64,000 bases of DNA. Source: Limnoperna fortunei (taxonomy: Eukaryota; Mollusca; Bivalvia; Mytilida; Modiolidae). Both the position numbers and the translations under genes were made by a program. Of this stretch, positions 55,153 through 64,000 are shown in pieces; the first letter of the stretch is position 1, and the number at the start of each line of letters is the position of its first letter. The stretch spans positions 10,984,641-11,048,640 of the forward strand of contig OX104122.1 of assembly GCA_944474755.1 (NCBI GenBank), in the 5' to 3' direction. The notes beneath the pieces are model-generated. The model worked only from the letters and a program-made list of their open reading frames with translations. It did not search any database and had not been told where the DNA came from.

Positions 55153-56330
55153 ATGGATACCCGTCGCCGTAATGACCTCGTCTTGCTGCTCCAGCAGCAT
55201 CAGAACCAAGTGGTACAGGTCCATCAGTTCCTCATTGACAGAAGAATACGAAGGAGGAGGAGGAGGAGGGTGGTCCAGAACATCTTGGTGTGCGACTGGA
55301 TTGGCAGGAGACCTGAGCTGGGGCTGTACGATCGTCTCATGGTGGAGCTCCGTAATGAAGATCCAAGGGCCTTCCATAACTTCATGAGAATGCCACCTGC
55401 CATGTTCAATGAAATTGTGCATAGACTTACACCAGCCCTTGCCAAGGAGACCACCAACTGGCGAGCACCCCTTGATCCAGGCCTGAAGGTTGCCCTCACC
55501 CTGAGGCACCTTGCTTCTGGCGCCAAATACCATGAGATGCAGTATGGCTGGAGGGTCCCTCACAACACCATCAGTCTGGTGGTGCGCGAAGTGTGTGCGG
55601 CTCTTGTCGACGAGTTACGTGATGAGCTGCTCGCGCCACCACAGACTGCTGCAGAGTGGCGTCATATTAGTGACAATTGGATGAACAGTTGGAACTTTCC
55701 GCATGTCATTGGTGCAATAGACGGCAAGCACATTGCCTGTAAAGCTCCTGCCAACACTGGGTCCGACTACTTCAACTAAAAGGGCTACTTCAGTGTCATC
55801 CTCCTGGCAGTCGTCACATCTGACTACAAGTTCCTCTGGACAGACGTCAGCGGCAAGGGGTCTTCGTCTGATGCCCACATCTACAATTCAAGTGATTTCA
55901 GAGAGGGTCTCCAGAACAATGACATTATTGGGTTCCCACAGCCTGATCCTCTCCCAGGTGACACTGAGGATATACCTTACTTTCTGGTGGGAGATGATGC
56001 TTTCGCACTCCGGACCTACATGATGAAGAAGCATCTTTGCCAACCGATTTCAAGTTCTCCTGACTACCATGATGTATGAAGCTGACACTGTGAGGCTCCT
56101 GGTCAAGGCGTGTGCACTCCTTCACAACCTAATGAGAACACGTTACGCTGTGATGCAGAACAGACTGGTGGATTTCGAGCGTCCAAATGGAGCCCTGGTG
56201 CCTGGTGCCTGGCGTGCAGGCAGGAACCTTGACGACACGAGACCTGACCGAGTACCAGGAAACAATAGAGATTTAAGGATAGCCAAGGCTCAGAGGAACC
56301 TCATCATGGAGTGGTGCAACTCACCGTCTG
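55153..56330 (+). pseudogene. Harbinger (HARBI1-like) transposase, disrupted
   Basis: From the ATG at 55153 the frame contains the N-terminal helical part (MDTRRRNDLVLLLQQHQ), the region MPPAMFNEIVHRLTPAL, RLRHLA-type text (TLRHLASGAKYHEMQYG) and the DDE_4 catalytic word VIGAIDGKHIACKAPANTG. At 55777-55779 a TAA replaces the residue after DYFN, where this family normally continues into KGYFSV; reading on in frame gives KGYFSVILLAVVTSDYKFLW and then YFLVGDDAFALRTYMMKK with the second catalytic Asp. Near 56040 a deletion with frame change joins HLC to NRFQVLLTTM (frame of 56069-56467), removing the R-x-x-E-N-x-F-G-I segment that carries the third catalytic residue. The end LLHNLMRTRY is present. 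Confidence 0.88.
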
Positions 56331-56428
56331 CCTTCATCTGCTGCCCTCGTCATCGGCTTCTTACTCGCACGCTGCTTCTTCTTCTTGGCCAGGGAACTCG
56401 ACTTGGGCTTCTTTTTCTTCGGTGCCAT
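56321..56428 (-). pseudogene. Remnant first exon of the Harbinger accessory (Myb-like) gene
   Basis: On the minus strand an ATG at 56428 opens a 35-codon frame MAPKKKKPKSSSLAKKKK followed by QRASKKPMTRAADEGRR and a stop, or a donor AGACG|GTGAGT at the same place. Harbinger elements encode a second, Myb/SANT-like DNA-binding protein, often on the other strand; the lysine-rich text would be its nuclear localisation signal. No Myb domain is left, so the body of this gene has probably been deleted with the end of the transposase. The strand and placement are seen; the identity is inferred. Confidence 0.45.
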
Positions 56429-56649
56429 AGCTTAATCTTCACGGGACTGTGTCTTGAGCGGTTATGATTTCTACAGACGGTTCGGCTGCTTTATTATACC
56501 CGTGGTAGGCCGCGCTACCGCCGCGCCTCACCAGCGATAAGGACCAAACCAATTTTGCACATTTTCTACCACGGGCAACCGCGGGCAAAAAAAAATCGAG
56601 AAATTTTACCCGCGATATAGACGCGAAAGGTTGTGTGACCGGGGCTTTA

Positions 56650-58490
56650 ACGAGGCAGTACTTACACGCGCTGCTCACGTTCTGTGTTCTTACTGGCTCA
56701 CCCGTTGTAAGTGCGTGCAAGTTATAATTTCGTGGTGATATATACGGACGCAGATAAATTTTCTCATGCACTAAGCATGCTGCGGCGTGTCTGAGTGCTC
56801 CCAAATCCGTACGGAGGCGGTACTCCCCACGTTCAGATCCTTAAATTTGCCCGACGTTTTTGTAAGTAGACAGAACGAACTTGCTAGTACGGCGGGTGGT
56901 AGCGAGGGCTTAATCTGCTGAGACGGAGAAAACTAACAAACAAAAATTATATCATCCTGATTCTTCTATAAAATCGAAATAGAAGCACAATCATTTTAGT
57001 CCGTGTTTTTCAATGTCTTGATTACTACTTTACTTGACTGCATGTGGGTTTATATGAAAAACGGCCATATATTGGAACCTTGTCAGAAAGATATAGGTGA
57101 CACATTGTAAACATTTATTGCCATAAAGTTAACCCAAATCTCTTATTTACATCTGTACTAATGAAACGTTTTATGTGCAATATACTAACACGTTTTACTA
57201 AATCGATCGAGTAAATGCGGTCACATGCATGTGAATTACAGGAAGTAATGTAATATCTAAATTAAGACGGAAAATATTCCGCATTTGATCATTTCTGTTT
57301 TCGTTTTTTTTTAAATATATTTTTATTAAATAATTATGGGTATTACATGCAGCATTGTATCTTACTAATATTTATATTTTCTATGTTACAATAAACTGTA
57401 ATCAGATAGCTAGCATCGTAGGAAGATCAAAGAAAAAATAGCGACACATTACAATTTCCATTGAATTATTTTTACAGTAGTTAAAATTTTTTCAAAAGAT
57501 TTGCAATTACACGTATTCCAAAAACGGAAAACTAACATTTATGTTCATAACATTGTAAAGAAAGTAATAATATTTCCAGAATTTAAAATAAACAACAACA
57601 GAAAGGGCAAGACGAGCCGTATTTTGCAAAACAATCAACATGAAATAATTAACTTTTGTGATTTTTTTTAACTAAATACACTATTGATGACATTTTAAAA
57701 TTAACTGAATTATTTTTTTTAATTATTATTAATGTTTTCAAAATTTCATTTACTCATTTACCTTTTTAACAAAAAAGCATCGCTGAGGGGTTCCAAACTT
57801 TGACCTACCCGTTCAATCGATAGAGCTGCTTCGCACGTCCCCATGTGTGTTAAAAGGGAAGGCCGTATTGTTGCGGATTGTCCGGTCAAAAAACGTGGAA
57901 CCTGCTAACCAACTGAGGAGCGAGTTTGGAAGATGCCACGCGTCTTCTTTTATATATTTTGAAAGAATACCCAATACTCCATAGGTTTCCTTGACATACA
58001 CAATATTTATTGTTCTCGTTGATCCCGTTTCCGCGTTGATTTATTGTTTGTAAGTTGTTAAGCAAAAATTTAATAAATCTATCATTACCAATCACAAAAT
58101 GTTATTAAAGTAACTTTAAGCGTAACTGTGTACATATTTTCTTTAATTTTATCGTCTAATAATTCTCAAAGAATTAAATGCTCTCTCTGGCCGATTGTTC
58201 TATGCAGTTGTTCACATTGTTAATCATCGTCATGTCAAAACTGGGGTTGTCATTGAGTCCGACTCGGTTCAATGTAAACTCGACTGAAATTTCATCTGGT
58301 TACAATTTCAGCACTCGATGTTTTAATGTGCACTACCCTAAGAAATGTGGACGCCGTCACCAAAATGAAATATTTTTATTGTCGTAATATTCCATTGGAC
58401 ATTTCACAAACAAGTGATATCGGTGGCCGAGTTTTTTATGAAGTTTTTATGCTAGTCTGGTAACATCGGATTAATTCGCTAGATACTTTC
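56650..58490. other. No gene or element recognised
   Basis: AT-rich with short frames only. Confidence 0.5.
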
Positions 58491-58499
58491 CGTTTAGTG

Positions 58500-58900
58500 T
58501 CACCGGAAGACTTAATTCACGTGATATCACTGTACATCGGTAGCGGTATACCGGCTTCACCAAAATATACCTAAATATTCTTATTATACCGGCCTCAATT
58601 GCAATGATATAACTGTACCTTTTGGGTACACTGGCTTCATACACAACGGTATTAATATCTGGGCACATCAGCTTCATTCGCCAAGATAAAACTGCATCCC
58701 GGATACATCGGCTTAGATTCGTTAAGATTAACTGTACATTCTGAATACACCGGTTTTATTCACCAAGATGTCACTGTGCATTCTGGACACACCGGTTTCT
58801 TTCAGTAAGATATGACTGTATAATATGGGCACACCAACTGTAACTTCTATTTTTGCTAAGATGTAAATGTGCGTTCTGGATTCACTGGCTTTATTTAACT
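58500..58900. repeat. Highly diverged ~53-bp tandem repeat, about seven copies
   Basis: Recurring order: AAGAT-T-ACTGTACATTCTG, -ACACCGGTTTCATTC. Copies are visible at about 58516, 58570, 58610, 58680, 58725, 58775 and 58850 with many substitutions. It looks like an old minisatellite. Confidence 0.65.
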
Positions 58901-59814
58901 ACACCATTTATAGAAAAATACTTATTAGCAAAGAGTGACGTTGTATATTCTGGTATACGAATTAATAAATTTATTAAAGGCGCGGACGAGTCGTTTTTTT
59001 TTCTTTTTTTGACCTTAGTTTATAAGTTCATCCCAAAGAAATAGGTGACTGTGAAAAAATCTGTATACATCTGTACTCTCTGCTGCAAGTTCTTGCATAC
59101 CTGATTAATTGTGAAATATAAACACAGTATGCAGGGGAAGCAGAAATATTGCTGCATAAGTGAGAAAAGTTTATATTTTCAAGATTAAAATCTCTTCTTT
59201 GTCGTAAGTTCTTGTGACCGTTGGTGTTATATTTGACGTAAATCTGAAAATTATCTGGATGAAGCCGTTTAATATGTAATTTCTTTAATATCCAGTTCTG
59301 AAAGGTATATTAACAAAACCACTCACAAAATTAAGGAAACCATCAATAAATCTACATGAAAAGTTGAAAAACATAGATCCCGCGATCTTCTTGTCTTTAA
59401 AAAGACGTCGAGAAAATTAAGTTTCATGAATAGACAAAAAAAATTTCAAATTGGGATAACTCCTGTGAGATGTAAATGCAGCTACATCACTCCTAAATCC
59501 TGCACTGTTCAAGATGTGTAGCTATTCAAACAAGTATGTTGTTTGTTAATTTAATAAATATCTTACCCATAATGGATATGGACCTTAATGATTGATTTGT
59601 TTCATGTATTTAAACCTGGAAATTTACAGCTTTATGCAGTTTTCATTTATTTTTTAAATAATTCAGTGATTTGTTTGTCTTTTTAAATTTAAATTACAAA
59701 TTTAAAGAGCAAAAAACAGTCGATTATAGGATGGGATATGTGGATAGGATATTAACCTTTTCTCACACGAGGTATAGAAATAACTCGTGACCTCTTGTTG
59801 GTGAGATTTCTCTT

Positions 59815-60410
59815 TCTCACTAATGAGACAGCGTGATACCTATTTTAGCCGGTTGAGATATCCTTTTCTCAACCCGTGGGTGAGATAAGAATTTCACGCT
59901 CCTTTTCCCGTAAAAATGTATTGTGACGACAACTGAACAGAACCAATTTGTTTTTAACGAATTAGTGAGAAATAGAATCAAACTCCGTTGGAAAGGCAAG
60001 GCGGGAAAATCTCAGACACCCCCGTGAAAGATTTCTGTTGGTCTCCAACTCGGCAGCGCCTCGTTGGAGACCAGAAATCTTTTCACTTGCGTGTCTGAGA
60101 TTTTCCCGTCTGGCCCTCCCACCTGTGTTAGATCCTATATGTCTCACCGGTGAGATATCTTATTGTGACGTCAGTTTATTATGACGTCATGGACGTTAAA
60201 GTTACGTATACAGAATTGGCGGCACACATACTTAATAAATGCCTCAATAATCTGCAACTCTTGTGAGAAAAAGTATTAAATCACTCGTGGAAAGTCGATT
60301 CAAGAAAACCTCAAACCCGCGGGCAAAAATATATGTTTGTCCAATCCAAGGCAGATCTTTGGGATGAACAAGATATCTTTGCCCTTGGGTTTCAGATTTT
60401 CTTGTCTCGC
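59815..60410. repeat. Cluster of three related palindromes
   Basis: Imperfect palindromes lie at about 59822-59912, 60002-60108 and 60301-60404. The second has arms 60002-60049 and 60064-60108 with CGGGAAAATCTCAGACA and GTTGGAGACCAGAAATCTTT. The third has arms 60301-60350 and 60355-60404 around AAGAAAA-CT-AAACCC and TTTGCCC. All three share a GAAA(A)TCT--A-ACCC--GG word, which suggests one foldback family inserted or duplicated repeatedly. The open frames here are palindrome shadows. Confidence 0.7.
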
Positions 60411-60697
60411 ATTTAACCATGTGATAAATACTATTTTTCTCTTGTTTCCAGCTGAAGACGACAACAGGCATTTACATTTCAGCAAAGTTCTTCACTTAGG
60501 CAGCTGGTGCCTATTTGAAGTTGTTAAAACTGAACACATAAGCGGTTCAGACATTTTCAAATAAAGTTTTTCTCCATAAAATAAGAGCAAAAGACACCTG
60601 ATGTTGTTCATTAGATGTTTCTGATATTTTCCTCGTTCTTAATTGACAAAATAACTAATCAAGAAATGAGCGCAGAAATTGTTTGGAAAATATTGTA

Positions 60698-62118
60698 CTA
60701 TACTGATACTGACTGCTAATGAAAACGCAACACTTTATGTTTTGGAATATTTTTGATGTGTGTAAAAGTTTTATAAATTGGCAAAGGAAGATGTGTTTTA
60801 AAATCAATAAGTAGCCAATCGATACATTAATGGTTAAATGAATTTTTAAACTTTCTCTCATACCATAACCTCATACAAACGCACAAAATTTTCGTTTTGG
60901 CATGTATGAATAACCTTAATTAAGTCAATTAGTCAATTTGTTAACATTCACTTACGGCTACAAAAATCCCATCTTAAATTTTCTAGTTTTACTGAAGTTT
61001 TGCTCTATAAAAATGGGATAATGCCAAGACTTTCAGACAAGAACTGACATGAGGTTTGGGCATGATACAAGGAGAGATGTCATCACGTGATTTCGCTCGT
61101 CTGATGCATTCTTTACCGTCGATAATTACTCTCTTTGCCCAACTACATCAGCAGACGGGTTCAGTGGGTTCACGGCCAGGAAGACAACGATCAATGAACC
61201 CTCAACAAGACCGTTACATTTGCCTCCAGCAATTACGAGATCGACGCCGAACCGCTGAACAGGCTTCACTTAAGACGATTGGAACATACGGAAGGCTAAT
61301 TGGATCCAATACATTTAGGCGTCGACTACGCCAAAATAGACTCGGAGCAAGACGACCTTTCCGAGGAACATGCTCACCACTCAGCGGCGTCGAAACCGAT
61401 TTGCATGGACACGAGCGCGTCAACGATGGGCGCACAGACAATTATCATCTGTGTTGTGGTCCGATGAATGGTGTTTTCATTTGAGACACAGTAACGGACG
61501 AACAAGTGTTTGTAGGCGTCGAGGTAAATGATAAATTTCCTGGTTAAATCTCATTGTGATTAATGAAAATTTGACAACACAACGATACATTGATGAGGTG
61601 ATGCGGCCTTCTGTTATCCCGTTTCTTCGTGGACATTAGCATGTTGACATTTGTCAACAAGGCAATGCTCGCGCAATGTACCTTCCTCAACGCAAATAAT
61701 GTGTGCAATCATATATTGCCAGCGTTTTCTCCTGTCTTGAATCCGATGGAAGAACTATGGGATCACTTGGATAAGCTGTAAGAAGACGCCAACCACCGCC
61801 GATCCCGCTACGTCAGCCTGAAATTGAGCTGCAAGAGGAATGGAACAAGAACAAATTCATCGTCTTGTCCCATCAATGCCACGGAGAGGTCACATGCGTT
61901 GCAGCAAATTATGGACAAATTCGTTATAGACTATAAGATCTTCAAAAGTGAATAATTAAGTGATTAGTTGAACAGAAAAGAATAAACATTCATTTCGTCT
62001 ATTTTTTGCCATTATTCAGAACTTAAAAATGTACCAGGAGTTTATATTCATATTGTTTCTATATAAAATTTTATTTATGCAAATTTTGGTGTTGCGTTTT
62101 CATTGGCAGCTAGTATAG
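60698..62118 (+). mobile_element. Tc1-like (Tc1/mariner) DNA transposon, decayed
   Basis: Terminal inverted repeats lie at 60698-60733 (CTATACTGATACTGACTGCT, then AATGAAAACGCAACAC) and 62089-62118 (GTGTTGCGTTTTCATTGGCA plus GCTAGTATAG), each next to a TA dinucleotide, the Tc1 target. The 1.4 kb length is normal for the family. The transposase inside has several frame breaks. Confidence 0.9.
61021..61935 (+). pseudogene. Tc1-like transposase pseudogene
   Basis: Segments in order: MPRLSDKN (61021, then a stop), EMSSRDFARLMHSLPSIITL and LHQQTGSVGSRPGRQRSM of the paired helix-turn-helix DNA-binding region, LRQNRLGARRPFRGT of the linker; then after a frameshift near 61370 LTTQRRRNRFAWTRARQRW and LWSDEWCFHLRHSNGRT carrying a catalytic D-E, and later CPVLNPMEELWDHL-like text in the third catalytic region (SP-LNP-E--WD) near 61725-61765. 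At least three frame changes and several stops are present, so it is inactive. Confidence 0.88.
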
Positions 62119-62119
62119 T

Positions 62120-64000
62120 AAGCCGAACAGTCGGCAAAGGACTAAGCGACATGGAATTCGTCCATAAAAAACTTATTTTGGTCCAGTTTTAACAAAGAAT
62201 TACGGGAACGTGTGCATTGCTTTTATAAATTAAGGTTTTGCACACGAAGAACTTGCGTCAACTATGGTTCAATAAAGAGTCACTATTAAGTGAACTGACG
62301 GAAGAAATTTCACAAGTGAGAAATTCAGTCGAGATTATGAACATTATGTACATAACGTGGTCAGATATAATGGTGCAAGCGATATTGTGTGTTAAATATG
62401 AACAGCTTTCACGGATGATCCTGGAAATACCAATTTTCGTAGTCTGATACGGATCCTACATGAATGCACTAAGTGCTGTTTAAGTGTTTTGACAAAACTC
62501 CCAAGGATATTGTTGGAAATGGGCCATTTAACGCTATAAGGATTTTTACGGGGTGACACTGCTTAATACGAAAATGAAACTGCTTAATACATGTCAATTT
62601 TCTACACCGCGTATAAACAACGGTTTCCTATGGTATAATTAATGAATAGTACGAATAAGAACGGTCTGAAAAGGAATGGTACGAAGCACAACTGAACCAC
62701 ACGGAACTTTCTCGATAAACGCAGTTTTAACATTTTACTGGGTTTCTTACCATACCCACGAATATATTAGAAAAGTTAATCTTTTGTCAGTGGACGCAGT
62801 TTTAACACATTACTGTGTTTCTTACCATACCAACGAATATCTTTTGTATAAAAAAATATCTGAAATTGATGTTTGTGTTCTTAATCTGCAAATCAAAAAT
62901 AAATAATTACTCTTCAGATTTTTAAATCAATACCATAGCTGTCCAAAACAAGGGTTTGTTGCTTCATAAACACGGATTTATGCATGTTTAAGGTTTTAGT
63001 TTGCTCTGATGGATAAGATATCTCTCCTAAGTTATTCTTGGGTATTTGATTTTGTACCATACCTGCCTATCTTGCTACCTCCTACATACTGAACCTGTCG
63101 AGTTGCCTCCATTTCGCTTCGAAGTATCTATAACAAGCTATCATGCCGAGTTTCATTAAGATTGAAAGTGGGTGGTGGGTCTGTCTTCGAGTCCAAGAGT
63201 TATCGGGTGTGTTATTTTTTTATCGGGGTCTTATTCATATTTGTCCATATTGAGAGCTCACTTACACAGCGAACTGTTCACACAAATACTTTCCTTGACT
63301 GAAATACATGTTTTTTCTATAAGACCCCTTAAAGAAAAAGGGATCTTGCGTGGTATGCTTAACATTCACTATTTAGTTTTGTTTAAAAAAAGTTATTTGA
63401 TACATAGCAAAATCTGTTTATTTGCATATACTGAACAAAATGAGCATTGTAGATATTTGACTAATTTTCTGTGTCACTATGTTTAACTATGGTGTTAGTT
63501 GATTGGATAGAGAGGTTGTTTTTGCCTAATGATGGTGATTTTTGTATCAACTTGATACTAAAGAATACTCTCTTTTATTTAGGAGATGTTTTCTGTAAAT
63601 TATATATTATCAAAGCTGTTGAAATTTATATAAGAAACCACCCTCCCCATCCTCCCGAGATTCAGAAAAATATATACAAAGAGGAAAAAGAAAAAAGCCA
63701 AACGATTCTGTAATTTTTCGTTGCAATGTTCAACGACTAATTTTGCACTCAATTCACAACACAATTGGCTAAAATTCTGAGTAAGAACAGTAACGTGTAT
63801 ACATTACGTTTTTTAGGATTTTAGAAGAATATTTTGCAACCCACAAACAATTTAAAGTTGTACATTGGAAACATGGATATATCACTTTGACCCAGAAATC
63901 CGGGCTTTCTTTCAATATTTTGTTTTGTGCGATGTGGTTGACTTTATAACAGTTTAAGTTACAACAATGAAGAGATCTGTTCTTTGTATTTTTGTAAACC
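62120..64000. other. No gene recognised; one two-copy repeat
   Basis: A ~90-bp segment starting ACGCAGTTTTAACA and containing GGTTTCTTACCATACC occurs twice (about 62718 and 62803). Short frames at 63172-63713 show no domain. The rest is AT-rich. Confidence 0.5.

Larger units (their letters stand above)
54553..56646 (+). mobile_element. PIF/Harbinger DNA transposon, defective, 2094 bp
   Basis: The termini AGGCCCGGTCACACAGCC (54553) and GGTTGTGTGACCGGGGCT (ending 56646) are inverted copies of each other, flanked by the 3-bp duplication TTA (54550-54552 and 56647-56649), which is the Harbinger target site. The 590 bp of the left end and about 180 bp of the right end are packed with CGCGGT/ACCGCG words, giving a local GC and CpG peak in an AT-rich region. 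The element carries a broken transposase on the plus strand and a small lysine-rich exon on the minus strand. Confidence 0.9.

Noticed and set aside
55030..55878. Minus-strand and alternate-frame ORFs over the Harbinger transposase (177, 100 and 87 codons)
   Set aside because: They are shadows of the GC-rich plus-strand transposase frame, which has clear family motifs.

Overview
The window looks like nuclear DNA of a bivalve mollusc. The evidence is AT-rich sequence with long introns, many minisatellites, DNA transposons with terminal inverted repeats and target-site duplications, tRNA-derived SINEs, and repeat motifs I know from bivalve genomes (GATTGATTGATT + GTTTAACG + ATTTCAGCTATATTCAGG; GTGACCTTGACCTTGA; CTTCGGGTCAGGTGAGCTAAAA). 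There are no bacterial-style operons, and most long open frames are by-products of tandem repeats or palindromes.

One real host gene can be rebuilt. It lies on the minus strand from the ATG at 26931 down past position 1, in at least eleven small coding exons whose splice sites and phases all agree. It encodes a short N-terminus (MDQGKLNH), six ankyrin-type modules, an ankyrin capping piece, a linker, and a P-loop NTPase domain with a Walker A motif (GACSVGKS) and a Roc-like STDGL segment. The 3' part is outside the window. Four 99-bp exons and one 93-bp exon, each one ankyrin repeat in phase 0, sit in near-identical tandem units of about 0.5-0.6 kb (23.6-26.0 kb). The introns of these units are almost identical while the exons differ mainly at residues expected to contact a ligand. 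The domain layout suggests a cytoplasmic sensor or scaffold, possibly immune; that role is inference.

The gene's introns (0.1-7.2, 7.4-10.3, 11.7-23.7 kb) hold a ~90-copy 30-bp minisatellite, a 52-bp minisatellite with a 5' splice-site consensus in most units, SINEs, a truncated MULE-like transposon with 68-bp inverted repeats and 8-bp target duplications (12553-14079), foldbacks, and older bivalve repeats.

From 27 to 54 kb I find no convincing host gene: several minisatellites (29.3-30.2, 32.5-33.4, 39.6-40.8, 50.7-52.1 kb), palindromes (46.7, 48.9-49.3, 49.7 kb), a SINE tail, and a Ty3/gypsy integrase-end fragment (47.4-47.7 kb). A few weak ORFs are listed with low confidence. From 54.5 kb there is a broken PIF/Harbinger element (54553-56646), a cluster of foldbacks (59.8-60.4 kb) and a decayed Tc1-like element (60698-62118). 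The last 1.9 kb shows nothing recognisable.
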